From the NCBI RefSeq assembly GCF_013694105.1, contig NZ_JACEFG010000002.1, positions 310,001-374,000 of the forward strand: a stretch of DNA of 64,000 bases, in the 5' to 3' direction. The notes under the pieces are model-generated. The model worked only from the letters and a program-made list of their open reading frames with translations, was not told the origin of the DNA and did no database searches. The DNA is from Halobacillus locisalis. GTDB taxonomy: Bacteria > Bacillota > Bacilli > Bacillales > Halobacillaceae. Of this stretch, positions 25,458 to 34,812 are shown one piece after another. The first letter of the stretch is position 1. Each line of letters begins with the position of its first letter. The position numbers and the translations under genes were made by a program.

Positions 25458-27113
25458 ATGGGGGTATGCGTTCAAGATGTGGTGGAGTTGCCGGTGTTTA
25501 ATCGTGCGAGACAATTGACGAAGACTTATCCGAACGTTGTAGAATGGATTTCCGTTATTGAAACACCTGTTGAGAACTTCGTTCGTAATCGTGAATTTGT
25601 CTTAAGTACAGGGGTGGGGTGCGGTCAAGATATCTTAGCTTTAGAGGATTACGTGAAGGATGTCATTGATTCCGGAGCATCCGCGCTAGCATTCGCAACA
25701 GGCCGCCACATTTACAAGGTACCTGACCGAATCATTGAACTCGCGGAACGTCATAAAGTTGTCCTGATTGAGTTGCCATGGGAAATAAGGTTTGCCGATA
25801 TTCTGCAGGATGTTCTTCGCATGATTGGTGATGAGAAGAGGACAGAGCAGCAAAAAGCGGAACAGATCAGACAAGAGCTGATCAATTGTGTACTGAATGG
25901 AAAAGGCCTGCATGAGATCACAACAATCTTATATGAGCATAGTGGCCTTCCTGTGGCAATCAGTGATCACCATAAAGTCATTAGAGCGAATCATTCATTC
26001 AACCGCTCGCTGATAGATGTTCTGAATGGCAATAAAGAAGGAGAAGCCGTTCAAGTGACTCCTGAATCCTTCGGAGAACACCCGCTTCTACCGTATATTG
26101 AGAAGTACATCATCGACTCAGAGAGTTGTTATCAGTTAACGATTCTCTCCAATCATAAGAAACAAGGCTATCTTTTGTTTCAGCCCCTTTCGGACGAAGA
26201 ATTGTCATGGTTACAATTGACTGTACTAGAACACGCCTTAACAGCATGCGCGCTTTATTTTGTAAAAGAAAATGCGATTGAGATGACGGAGATACGCTTA
26301 AAGGATAATTTCTTATTAGAATTGGCCCGATTCGATCAGCCTCTTGACCATGCCTTGTTATCTAAAGCGCAGTTATTAGGGTATGAACTAGACAGACCGT
26401 ACATTTGCTTAGTCGGTCAAATCAATGTAAAGGAAGAGACGACAGATGTTACGCCTTCTACATCGCTGCATAGTCGCAATTACTATGTTCAAAAAGAAGT
26501 CAACTTGGCCGCTGACGTGTTAAAAAGGGAAGTCATGACGACATTTGACGGGCGCGAAGTAATTGTTTTCGTAGAAGCGGATTCCCCAACCTATAATGAA
26601 GTGGTGAATCAATTCCTGGATTATATCGAGCGACGGCTTGATAAATTACTAACAAGAGTATCTATTAAGTGGGGCATTTCTTGTTTCAAGGATGGGTACT
26701 TTACGTTTCATCAAAGTTATGAAGAAGCGAAGATCGCATTGCAAATAGGGGACAACCAAACGGGCGATTCGAACCGCACATTTTTTGATGATACACGGAT
26801 GAACCGGTTGTTAATGGCTTTATCTCAAGAGAAAGAGGTGGAAGGGATTGTAGGAGAAACACTGCAACGCCTCATAGAATATGATGAGAAAAGACAGACC
26901 GACTTGATTCATACATTCATCGTATATAATAAATACAATAGCAACGTCAGTAAGGCAGCACGAGAGTTGAACTTACACCGCCAATCATTGCTGCATCGAC
27001 TTCGCAATATCGAACAGTTGACAGGCCTTTCTCTCCTCGATGCGGATGACTTGTTTTTGTTGGAGTTGAGCGTCAGGTTGTGGATGTTGAAAAAATCAAC
27101 CGCAGTGAAATAA
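25458..27113 (+). CDS. PucR-family transcriptional regulator
   Basis: 551 residues from the ATG at 25458; a GTG at 25440 would place the ribosome site inside the gene. The N-terminal PucR domain starts VQDVVELPVFNRARQL and includes FVLSTG. A GGDEF-like middle region (about 300-420) follows, and a C-terminal helix-turn-helix reads NVSKAARELNLHRQSLLHRL. Family members control purine, GABA or amino-acid catabolism, often for neighbouring genes. Here no catabolic gene is adjacent, so the target is unknown. Monocistronic. Confidence 0.88.
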   Translation: MGVCVQDVVELPVFNRARQLTKTYPNVVEWISVIETPVENFVRNREFVLSTGVGCGQDILALEDYVKDVIDSGASALAFATGRHIYKVPDRIIELAERHKVVLIELPWEIRFADILQDVLRMIGDEKRTEQQKAEQIRQELINCVLNGKGLHEITTILYEHSGLPVAISDHHKVIRANHSFNRSLIDVLNGNKEGEAVQVTPESFGEHPLLPYIEKYIIDSESCYQLTILSNHKKQGYLLFQPLSDEELSWLQLTVLEHALTACALYFVKENAIEMTEIRLKDNFLLELARFDQPLDHALLSKAQLLGYELDRPYICLVGQINVKEETTDVTPSTSLHSRNYYVQKEVNLAADVLKREVMTTFDGREVIVFVEADSPTYNEVVNQFLDYIERRLDKLLTRVSIKWGISCFKDGYFTFHQSYEEAKIALQIGDNQTGDSNRTFFDDTRMNRLLMALSQEKEVEGIVGETLQRLIEYDEKRQTDLIHTFIVYNKYNSNVSKAARELNLHRQSLLHRLRNIEQLTGLSLLDADDLFLLELSVRLWMLKKSTAVK

Positions 27114-27132
27114 GCACGCTTCTGAAGGGTGC

Positions 27133-27630
27133 TTATTTTTGATCAGCGATTCGAATGGTTTCGATCTCATCCGTGCTCGTAGCGAAAGCGACTTCCCATT
27201 GGTCGGTAGAAGCATCAAAAGAAATCATATGGATAGCATACGTTTCAAGTGGATTTTCAAGCTCTGTCAAAGCCGAGGAGACCACGTCGTCCGTCGATCG
27301 TTCCGCCCCTTCTACTTGACTCATCTCGATCGTTGAAATGTCGGAAGCTTCGGCCTGTGGAGGAGTCGAGTCAAGCGGTTCTCCGTCAATCCAGACCTCC
27401 ACACGCTCTCCCAGCAAACCTTTCGTGGACACACCAGAGACCCATAAAGATGCGTAAGGTTGGTCGGTGTCTTCAGAAGAGGCTGCAACCAACACTTGGT
27501 CATCCTTATGATCCATTACATACCCCGTCATATCAGGAGGAGTTGTAGGCGATGCTGACGTTTCTTCAGACGATTGGACAGCTCCACAGGCGGCAAGGAA
27601 AAAGAGCAGACTGAATACAACGACCTTCAT
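27133..27630 (-). CDS. DUF3221-type lipoprotein
   Basis: 165 residues. The signal peptide ends in the lipobox FLAAC, so the mature protein is lipid-anchored outside the membrane. The start is the ATG at 27630, 8 bases after AAGGAG; an in-frame GTG at 27639 abuts that site. A DUF3221-like region begins near PPDMTGYVMDHKDDQVLV, and the C-terminal part DQWEVAFATSTDEIETIRI resembles small secreted Bacillus proteins. Function unknown. It lies behind a hairpin shared with the chemoreceptor gene. Confidence 0.7.
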   Translation of the reverse strand: MKVVVFSLLFFLAACGAVQSSEETSASPTTPPDMTGYVMDHKDDQVLVAASSEDTDQPYASLWVSGVSTKGLLGERVEVWIDGEPLDSTPPQAEASDISTIEMSQVEGAERSTDDVVSSALTELENPLETYAIHMISFDASTDQWEVAFATSTDEIETIRIADQK

Positions 27631-27661
27631 CCCCGACACTCCTTTCTGAGAATGCGCACGT

Positions 27662-27700
27662 AAAAAAGGGTAAACGTTTTAATTACGTTTACCCTTTTTT
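27662..27700. terminator. Bidirectional terminator
   Basis: AAAAAAGGGTAAACGT / ACGTTTACCCTTTTTT is a perfect 16-bp stem with T runs on both strands. It ends the chemoreceptor transcript (minus strand). Confidence 0.88.
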
Positions 27701-27763
27701 CGTAACAATTAATCGAAATCATATTGTTTTTAATACTCATCATAAATTAAGCACACCGAAGCG

Positions 27764-29524
27764 CTAATATTTAAAGTGACTGATTTGATCTTGTAATTTA
27801 CTTGCTTCAAAAGCTAGCGTTTCACTGGCTGATGAAATCTCTTCCATCGAAGCATTTTGTTCTTCTGTAGCAGCAGCAACTTGTTCGGATTGCTCGGCTG
27901 CTTGGGAGGAGATGTGTTTCACCGTATCGAAAGAGTGCACGAGTTCTTGAGTGCGTGAAGTCATGGACTGGACAGAGTCATTGATTTCTTTCATGCCGCT
28001 CGACAGTTGAAGCACTTCTTCCGTAATCTTTTGGAAGGACCCTTCTGCTTCTCCGACAATTTGAACACCAGATTTTACAGCTTCATCATTTTTGTTCATG
28101 TAATCGACAGCCTCGTTTGTTTTCGTTTGTACATCTTGGATGAGACTCATAATGTCACTTGCGGATTGATTCGATTGCTCGGCAAGTTTTCGTACTTCAT
28201 CCGCTACAACTGCGAACCCTTTTCCATGCTCACCAGCCCGTGCTGCTTCAATTGCAGCGTTTAAGGCTAATAGATTCGTTTGCTCTGAAATGTCTGTAAT
28301 GATGGAAATAATCTTGCCGATTTCATTGGATTTCGTCTCAAGCACACGGATGGTTTGGTTCGTCGTTTCAGTATTTTCATTTATTTCGTGCATTTGTGTC
28401 AAAGCGGATTGAATGAGTTCTTCACCTGCACGTGAGGTTGAAGCGGTCTCATTGGATTTCGCTGATAATTGATCTACTTGAGAAGAAACGTCTGCCATGC
28501 TCTCAGACAAGTAATGGACGGAAGCAGCGGCTTGGTTTGATCCATCCATCTGTTGTTCTGACCCTGAAGCGACTTCTTGAATGGCAAGTGTCACTTGCTC
28601 TACCGCTTTAGAGTTTTCTTCCGCATTGGCATGCATTTCTTCAGATGCAGCAGCAACTTGTTCAGAGGAGGTAGAAATAGATTGGACCAAGTTTTTCAAG
28701 CTATTCTTCATCTGGTTGAAATTCGTGACAAGCTGACCGATTTCATCATTTGATTTCACACGTAAATCTTCTGACGTAAAGTCTCCCTCGGCAATGCGAG
28801 TCGAGTGTTCAGCCAACTGTTTGAGTGGCTTAGTTAAACGTTGCGTAAAGATCCAGATAAGTATAGCGCCCGCGACAAGAGATATACCTAGTGTAAGGAG
28901 CAGCGTGCTTAAGATCTGATTCGCACCACTATTGAAATCCATCATGTATGTACCAGATACGACAATCCACTCCCAGTCTGGGTAGTAGAGAGAGTACGCG
29001 ACTTTCGGTGCATTTGTATCAGGGTCATTCGGTAAGGGCCATTCAAAATAGGTGAATCCGCCGCCACCCTGGCCTTTATTGATTAGCTCCTGAGCCACCA
29101 TGACCCCATTGGAATCTTCGGACTCCCATATATTTTCCCCTTCGAGCAGTGGGTGGGCAAGCTCGTTTCCTTCCTCATCTAATACAAAGAAGTAACCGTT
29201 TTCACCTAAGTTTACAGAAGAACTGATCGGCCTCGTGCCATCGTCCTGCTTCTCACCTAATAGTTGTTGTTTAATGGATTCCTGTGCTTGTTCTTCGGTG
29301 ATCCGTCCTTCCTGGACCGACTGCTGTGCGATCTCAATCATATCGACGGCTTGTTGGACACTGTTTTTTAAGTTGGTTTCCCCTAGTTCATTTAAGCTGT
29401 TCTGACTAGTTTGAAACCCTAAAATCCCAACAATGATGGACGGAACGGCAAGGAGGATTAACGACATGATAAAAATCTTCGTTCGAACAGACTGTTTCCC
29501 TCTTTTTCCTAATAACCTTCTCAT
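27764..29524 (-). CDS. Methyl-accepting chemotaxis protein with extracellular Cache domain
   Basis: 586 residues. Helix 1 (about 15-35), an extracellular Cache-type sensor ([20 protein letters not shown] is the small-ligand pocket region), helix 2 (about 205-230), HAMP, then a long coiled-coil signalling domain with the highly conserved hairpin tip around [20 protein letters not shown]. It binds a small extracellular ligand and signals to CheA/CheW. Single Cache receptors often sense carboxylates; this ligand is unknown. It is followed by a perfect terminator. Confidence 0.93.
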   Translation of the reverse strand: MRRLLGKRGKQSVRTKIFIMSLILLAVPSIIVGILGFQTSQNSLNELGETNLKNSVQQAVDMIEIAQQSVQEGRITEEQAQESIKQQLLGEKQDDGTRPISSSVNLGENGYFFVLDEEGNELAHPLLEGENIWESEDSNGVMVAQELINKGQGGGGFTYFEWPLPNDPDTNAPKVAYSLYYPDWEWIVVSGTYMMDFNSGANQILSTLLLTLGISLVAGAILIWIFTQRLTKPLKQLAEHSTRIAEGDFTSEDLRVKSNDEIGQLVTNFNQMKNSLKNLVQSISTSSEQVAAASEEMHANAEENSKAVEQVTLAIQEVASGSEQQMDGSNQAAASVHYLSESMADVSSQVDQLSAKSNETASTSRAGEELIQSALTQMHEINENTETTNQTIRVLETKSNEIGKIISIITDISEQTNLLALNAAIEAARAGEHGKGFAVVADEVRKLAEQSNQSASDIMSLIQDVQTKTNEAVDYMNKNDEAVKSGVQIVGEAEGSFQKITEEVLQLSSGMKEINDSVQSMTSRTQELVHSFDTVKHISSQAAEQSEQVAAATEEQNASMEEISSASETLAFEASKLQDQISHFKY

Positions 29525-29660
29525 AAAAAACCCCTTTCTCGATGTTGAAGGTATACAACATACTTTCTCTTACTATCGGGTGGAAGAGAGGGATTTTTAA
29601 TACGGTTATGTAATAAAGTTTGAGTCTGTTCCGTTCCGAATCACAGAGAGTACAACAAAA

Positions 29661-29688
29661 AAAAGCTCCCCGAGGGGGGGAAGCTTTA
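29661..29688 (-). terminator. Terminator of the S-layer-anchored hydrolase gene
   Basis: On the minus strand AAAGCTTCCCC pairs with GGGGAGCTTTT and is followed by a long T run; it overlaps the gene's stop. Confidence 0.85.
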
Positions 29689-30987
29689 TTCTTCGATTTG
29701 CATACTTCTTTCAAGGAAAGCCGCGAGTTGTTCGCGCGTGACTTCCTCTTTCGGACGGAAGGTTCCGTCTCCATAACCGACCGTTACTTCATTTTCTGCT
29801 AACACTTGAATGTATGGATAAGCCCATCCTTCTTCATCTACATCCGAAAATTCAACATCCGTAGATTGGCTTTCCAAGTTGAAAGCATTCACGACAATTT
29901 TGGCCATCTGGTCACGGGTCAATGGTTGGTCCGGGTAGAAGCTCCCATCTCCAAATCCATCAATGATCTCTTCTTGTTTTAACCTGGCAATAGCTTCATA
30001 GGTAGATGTCGTGGGTATGACATCAGCAAACTCTGGGTTTTCAGGTGGATGACGGTCAAAAACGATGCTTCGGTTTATCATTAAGCTTGCCTCACCGCGC
30101 GTGACGTTTTGATCAGGTTTATACGTGCCATCACCATATCCACTGATGATCGCTTTAGACGTTAAGTAATCAATGGAGTCTTTTGCAAAATGGTTATCAG
30201 GCACATCATTGAATTCAGAAGGCGACTGAAGTGTGATTTCTTCGAAAAACTCATTCGCTAACACTTCATATCCTTCCTCATTCGGATGAATATCTGTCGG
30301 ATCCGGCAAATAAGTAAGGTCGTCTTTTTCCATCGCTTCTTTCACAGATACGAAGGAAGCATCGACAGAATTTGCGACGTCTTCAATGACACGGTTAAAT
30401 TGAAGAAGAGCCAAATACAGCTTCGTTTTCTGGTCTTCTGGTAAGCGTGGGAATGGGTTATAATAGCCCATCAAGTAAATGGAAGCGTCCGGGTTCAGTT
30501 GCTTAATTTGGACAGATAGCGAGCTGAGGTTTATTCCGACTTGCTTGAGCGTTTGTTGGAACTTCTCGATATCTACGTCAGCTTCCGCCGTTTCCGCATT
30601 AATATTCAAAGCTTTGAGTACGTCGTTTGCCCCTGCACTGATGGTAATCACTTCAGCTTCCGATACTTTAGTTTGTATCGATTCGCCTGCTTCGTTTTGC
30701 TTATTATCCTTTAAATCATTCAAGACATTATCAGACGTATAACCAGGGTATGCGAAACTCTTATCATAGCTTGATAGTTTACCAAGCTCATCAAAGTGAT
30801 GGGCTAATAAATCAGAATAACCATTTTCAGGGAGATTCTCAGGCGATGATTCCGGTGTAATGCCAACAGCTAACGAATCGCCCAGAGCGATGTAATCAAC
30901 TTTTTCATCTTCTGCCCAACTTGTCGTAGGTAAAAGTAAAATCAGGGTCATGAACCAAATGACAGTTACGGATAGACGTTTCTTCAA
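29686..30987 (-). CDS. SGNH/GDSL hydrolase with three C-terminal SLH domains
   Basis: 433 residues. The start is TTG at 30987 with AAGGAGAG 7 bases upstream; the frame continues far upstream but without a ribosome site. A signal peptide (KKRLSVTVIWF... ending TSWA) is followed by the SGNH domain: ALGDSLAVG (nucleophilic Ser), GANDVL, and DIHPNEEGY with the Asp-His pair. Three S-layer homology repeats fill residues 280 to the end, each with a GYGDGTYKPD-like loop. The enzyme is thus an esterase or lipase held on the cell surface. A second, unanchored SGNH hydrolase lies at 37189. Confidence 0.92.
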   Translation of the reverse strand: MKKRLSVTVIWFMTLILLLPTTSWAEDEKVDYIALGDSLAVGITPESSPENLPENGYSDLLAHHFDELGKLSSYDKSFAYPGYTSDNVLNDLKDNKQNEAGESIQTKVSEAEVITISAGANDVLKALNINAETAEADVDIEKFQQTLKQVGINLSSLSVQIKQLNPDASIYLMGYYNPFPRLPEDQKTKLYLALLQFNRVIEDVANSVDASFVSVKEAMEKDDLTYLPDPTDIHPNEEGYEVLANEFFEEITLQSPSEFNDVPDNHFAKDSIDYLTSKAIISGYGDGTYKPDQNVTRGEASLMINRSIVFDRHPPENPEFADVIPTTSTYEAIARLKQEEIIDGFGDGSFYPDQPLTRDQMAKIVVNAFNLESQSTDVEFSDVDEEGWAYPYIQVLAENEVTVGYGDGTFRPKEEVTREQLAAFLERSMQIEE

Positions 30988-31071
30988 GGGCTTTCTCTCC
31001 TTATTATGTATTTCTTTACTACAATTCGAGGGATGAAAGGGATTTCCTTCTTGTGGATTTCTGTGATCATC

Positions 31072-31109
31072 CAAAAAAGCCCGGGCGTGCATGCGCCCGG
31101 GTTTATTTT
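31072..31109. terminator. Bidirectional terminator
   Basis: AAAAAAGCCCGGGCG / CGCCCGGGTTTATTTTT, GC-rich stem with T runs on both strands, after the aldo/keto reductase gene. Confidence 0.9.
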
Positions 31110-32011
31110 TAAGGTACGTCGTGTCCCATAGAGCTTTGTAAAATATCAAACCATTGATCGTGGTTGAGCTCAAATTCGAGAGATTTCACCGCACGATCAA
31201 TGCGGTCGGTCTTTCCGGAACCGACGATGGGCATAATCTTTGCAGGGTGGTTTAAGAGCCATGCATAAAGCACTTGATCAATGTCATCTGCACCGATTTC
31301 TTGTTGAACAGTAGATAGTGTATCGCGAAGGCGCATCGCTTTCTCGTTTTCAGCTTTAAAAACGTCACCGCCTGCTAGTGGAGACCAAGCCATAGGGGCA
31401 ACACGCTTTTCTTGGCAAAGGTTAAGTGTGCCATCTTCGAAGTTTTCCAGTTGATAGGCGGAAAGTTCGATCTGGTTCGTAATTAGATCGAAAGGCAAGA
31501 AAGATTGCAGCATATTCCACTGATGATCTTTGAAGTTGGATACCCCAAAGTAGCGGACTTTCCCTTCATTCTTCAATTGGGTGAAGGCCTCAGCTACTTC
31601 CTCCCCATTCATGAAAGGATCTGGTCTATGGATAAGAAGCGTATCAATATAGTCTGTCTGTAAGTTTTGTAAAGAACGTTCTACAGAAGAGATGATATGC
31701 GCCTTACTCGTATTGTAGTGGTGCGTTTTGTTTTCTGGTCGGTTTTCAGATGGAAGGACGATGCCGCATTTTGTGACAATCTCCATGTTCTCTCTTAGTG
31801 AGGGTTTAAGGCTTAAGGCTTCACCAAACAGTGCCTCGCACGTGTAGTTGCCATAAATGTCTGCATGATCAAATGTAGTAATACCCTGTTCCATGTTGTG
31901 TTCAATTAAAGATAGAGTCTCTTGGTTAGATTGGTTCCAATCAGACAATCTCCAAAGTCCGTGAATGAGACGAGAGTAAGATAGATCATTGGTCATTGGA
32001 ATTCGTTGCAT
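31109..32011 (-). CDS. Aldo/keto reductase, YdhF-like
   Basis: 300 residues, TIM-barrel reductase. The catalytic tetrad is readable as FDHADIYGNY (Asp and Tyr), VTKCGI (Lys) and LLIHRPDP (His), and the NADPH-binding end as PIVGSGKTDRIDRAV. The whole sequence is close in motif order and length to E. coli YdhF. The substrate is not known. ATG at 32011 with AAAGGAG upstream. Monocistronic. Confidence 0.88.
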   Translation of the reverse strand: MQRIPMTNDLSYSRLIHGLWRLSDWNQSNQETLSLIEHNMEQGITTFDHADIYGNYTCEALFGEALSLKPSLRENMEIVTKCGIVLPSENRPENKTHHYNTSKAHIISSVERSLQNLQTDYIDTLLIHRPDPFMNGEEVAEAFTQLKNEGKVRYFGVSNFKDHQWNMLQSFLPFDLITNQIELSAYQLENFEDGTLNLCQEKRVAPMAWSPLAGGDVFKAENEKAMRLRDTLSTVQQEIGADDIDQVLYAWLLNHPAKIMPIVGSGKTDRIDRAVKSLEFELNHDQWFDILQSSMGHDVP

Positions 32012-32382
32012 AGGAATTCTCCTTTATCAGTTGTTTTTAGATGAACCGCTACTTTTCTATGTATGCGATTACGGATGACTTCTTCATAAGGATACCTTAT
32101 ATTCTTCTGCTTGTAAGGCGAGAAGCTCACACCTTATGATCGTCTTGTAAAAACAGTTCCGAACTCCTAGAAGATATCCACATGTGTATAAGTGAATGAA
32201 CAATTTAGGAGTCAGGTTATCCGTGTATATGTGAATAACCTGTGGGTAGATGATGACTTTGTAGGAAGGGATAGGCATCAACTTCATACACTTTTTACAT
32301 TACATAAATCACTCAACCAGAATAAAATAGACAATATAATTGTTTAAAAATTCAGGCAAAAAAGGTTGGGAGGGGAATCAAG
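32012..32382. other. 371-bp gene-free region with a cluster of DnaA-box-like 9-mers
   Basis: No convincing coding frame; a 67-codon frame on the minus strand has no ribosome site or recognisable protein. Between 32174 and 32249 lie five words close to the DnaA box TTATCCACA or its complement: 32174-32182, 32183-32191, 32217-32225, 32230-32238 and 32241-32249. Three differ by a single base. The rest is AT-rich promoter-like sequence for the gene at 32383. Confidence 0.45.
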
Positions 32383-33579
32383 GTGCTTCCTTTTGATATT
32401 TTAGAGTACCAACAGCGGCTGTCTCATACAAAAAAGAGGATGGAAGACTGTGGGATTGACGTTTTGTTGATCACGGATCCGGCAAACATGAATTATTTAT
32501 CAGGGTATGATGCTTGGTCGTTCTATGTCCACCAAATGCTCGTTATCGTCATCGATGAAGATCAACCGCTGTGGATCGGCCGGTATCTAGATGCCAATGG
32601 AGCCCGCTTGACCACTTGGATTTATGAAGAAAATGTGATTGCGTACCCCGATCATTATGTTCACTCTGATCAGCATCATCCAATGGATTTCATTTCAGAA
32701 ATTCTGATTCAGATAGGCCAAGGTAACCGAACCGTAGGAGTGGAAATGGATCACTATTACTTTACAGGAAAAGCTCTAGAGCAACTTCGTAAAGGGTTGC
32801 CGAATGCAAGGTTTAAGGATGCCACTTTACTCGTCAACAAGGTGAGGATGATCAAGTCAGATCAAGAAATCGAGTACATGCGTCGAGCTGCCCAAATTGC
32901 GGACTTGGCTATGCAAAAAGGTGTGGAAAGCATCTATCCAGGAGTACGCGAATGTGACACGGCATCAGAAATTTACGCTCATCTTATTAAAGGAACACCG
33001 CATTATGGGGGAGAATACCCCGCGATTGTTCCACTTCTCCCAACGGGCGATCGGACGTCTATTCCACACTTGACGTGGAGTGATCGACCTTTTGTCGATG
33101 GAAATGCGGTCATCATCGAGCTTGCTGGGTGTTACAAGCGGTATCATGTACCGCTTGCGAGAACAATCTCAATCGGTCAACCGAACGAACAGCTGAAACA
33201 AGTGACGCCGGTCGTGCTCGAAGGTATCCAGGCGGTTCTTCAAAAAGCAAAGCCGGGGATAACTTGTGGAGAGCTTGAGGAGACGTGGAGAACGACAATC
33301 AAAAAACACGGCTATGAGAAAGAAGCGAGGTTAGGGTATTCGGTAGGTCTAAATTATCCCCCGGATTGGGGAGAGCATACAGGAAGTATCCGTAAAGGAG
33401 ATCCTACTGTGTTACAACAGAATATGACGTTTCACCTCATCCCTGCCCTTTGGTTTAACAAAGACGGGATAGAAATCAGTGAAACCTTCAGAGTTACCGA
33501 GAGTGGGAGTGAACGCTTCACTTCTTATCCACAAGAATTGATTATTCGGGACCATTTGGATAATGGTCAAATTAGTTGA
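32383..33579 (+). CDS. doeA: M24-family hydrolase resembling ectoine hydrolase (DoeA/EutD)
   Basis: 398 residues, GTG start behind GGGAGGGG. Creatinase/prolidase fold with DPANMNYLSGYDAWSFYVHQ near the N-terminus, typical of ectoine hydrolases. Metal ligands of true aminopeptidases are missing: the first Asp is replaced in IIELAGCY, the second in YHVPLART, the His in YSVGLNYP, and a Glu in FHLIPALW. The same loss is seen in non-metal pita-bread enzymes. Ectoine hydrolase opens the ring of ectoine to N-acetyl-2,4-diaminobutyrate. The next two genes encode a PLP enzyme and an M20 deacylase, which could continue the pathway. Assignment by family likeness; a dipeptidase-like role is not excluded. 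Confidence 0.72.
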   Translation: MLPFDILEYQQRLSHTKKRMEDCGIDVLLITDPANMNYLSGYDAWSFYVHQMLVIVIDEDQPLWIGRYLDANGARLTTWIYEENVIAYPDHYVHSDQHHPMDFISEILIQIGQGNRTVGVEMDHYYFTGKALEQLRKGLPNARFKDATLLVNKVRMIKSDQEIEYMRRAAQIADLAMQKGVESIYPGVRECDTASEIYAHLIKGTPHYGGEYPAIVPLLPTGDRTSIPHLTWSDRPFVDGNAVIIELAGCYKRYHVPLARTISIGQPNEQLKQVTPVVLEGIQAVLQKAKPGITCGELEETWRTTIKKHGYEKEARLGYSVGLNYPPDWGEHTGSIRKGDPTVLQQNMTFHLIPALWFNKDGIEISETFRVTESGSERFTSYPQELIIRDHLDNGQIS

Positions 33580-33605
33580 ACAAAGTGTTGGGAGGAGAGG
33601 AACAA

Positions 33606-34799
33606 ATGAAAGAAGCGAGATTCGGTACCAAATCGATTTGGGCTGGCGAAAAAGACCAGTTGGCTTTCGGAGCTACTCAAGTGCCTGTTGTTCACAGTGT
33701 TTCGTTTGGATACGACGATATGGATGAATGGTATGACGTAGCGATTGGAAAGAAACCAGGTCACATTTATGGACGGAATACGAATCCTACCGTTCAAGCT
33801 TTTGAAGAGAAAATCAGAGTGCTCGAAGGGGCAGAAGCATCGACGAGCTTCTCTACTGGAATGGCAGCAATCAGCAACACTCTAGGGACTCTCCTTTTTC
33901 CAGGAGATCGAGTCGTTTCGATTAAAGATACGTACGGCGGTACAAACAAAATATTTACTGAGTTTTTACCGAAACAGCAAGTAGAAGTGGTGCTGTGTGA
34001 TACCGGTGATCATGAAGCTATTGAGAAAGAAGTGGCGAAAGGGTGTAAAGTTCTATACTTGGAGAGTCCGACAAACCCGACCGTCAAAATCACCGATATT
34101 GAAAGGATGGCTAGGGCGGGGAAAACAGTTGGGGCGACTGTCGTTGTGGATAACACATTCGCAACGCCGGTGAACCAACAACCATTGACACTCGGCGCAG
34201 ATTTAGTGATCCACAGTGCGACCAAGTTTCTAGGTGGCCACGCTGATGCTTTGGGAGGAGCGGTTTGTGGAGATAAGACCTTGGTGGAATCAATCTATCA
34301 CTACAGGGAAATCAATGGAGCAACGTTGGATCCGATGGCGGCTTATTTGCTGATGAGGGGCATGAAAACCTTAAAATTGCGCGTCGACCAACAAAATAAA
34401 AATGCTGCAGAAATTGCACGCTACCTGCAAACTTTCGACGTTGTGGACGCTGTATTTTATCCGGGATTGCCCGAGCATCCCCATCATGACATCGCGAAGC
34501 AACAAATGACAGGGTTTGGAGGTATGCTCAGTTTTTCAGTTAAAGGTGGTGTGGAAACCGTACGGGACCTGCTTCCCAAGTTGAAGTATGCGAATAGAGC
34601 GGCAAATCTAGGATCTGTGGAAACCGTCGTTGGTCCATCTCGAACGACGAGCCATGTAGAATGTACTCCGGCTGAGAGGGCGGCTATGGGCATTCCAGAG
34701 GGGTTGATTCGTTATTCTGCAGGGATTGAAGATATAGAGGACTTAATAGAAGATTTGGCTCAAGCCTTTCAAGCCATTGGTCAATTTGCGAACAGTTAA
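33606..34799 (+). CDS. PLP-dependent Cys/Met-metabolism (cystathionine gamma-synthase family) enzyme
   Basis: 397 residues. ATG at 33606 with GGAGGAGAGG upstream. YGRNTNPTVQAFEEK and the PLP-lysine motif LVIHSATKFLGGHADALGG are typical of the family, as is the C-terminal SSVETVVGPSRTTSH-like region that contacts phosphate. In most bacteria such enzymes make or break cystathionine or homocysteine. Sitting between an ectoine-hydrolase-like gene and an M20 deacylase, it could instead act on diaminobutyrate-derived compounds. The context is the only evidence for that. 26 bases after the preceding gene. Confidence 0.85.
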   Translation: MKEARFGTKSIWAGEKDQLAFGATQVPVVHSVSFGYDDMDEWYDVAIGKKPGHIYGRNTNPTVQAFEEKIRVLEGAEASTSFSTGMAAISNTLGTLLFPGDRVVSIKDTYGGTNKIFTEFLPKQQVEVVLCDTGDHEAIEKEVAKGCKVLYLESPTNPTVKITDIERMARAGKTVGATVVVDNTFATPVNQQPLTLGADLVIHSATKFLGGHADALGGAVCGDKTLVESIYHYREINGATLDPMAAYLLMRGMKTLKLRVDQQNKNAAEIARYLQTFDVVDAVFYPGLPEHPHHDIAKQQMTGFGGMLSFSVKGGVETVRDLLPKLKYANRAANLGSVETVVGPSRTTSHVECTPAERAAMGIPEGLIRYSAGIEDIEDLIEDLAQAFQAIGQFANS

Positions 34800-34812
34800 G
34801 GGGGATTCCTGA

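Noticed and set aside
30988-31173. N-terminal extension of the SLH hydrolase
   Set aside because: It would place the signal peptide internally and has no ribosome site; the TTG at 30987 fits both.
32084-32287. 67-codon open frame on the minus strand
   Set aside because: No ribosome site and no recognisable protein features; overlaps the DnaA-box-like cluster.
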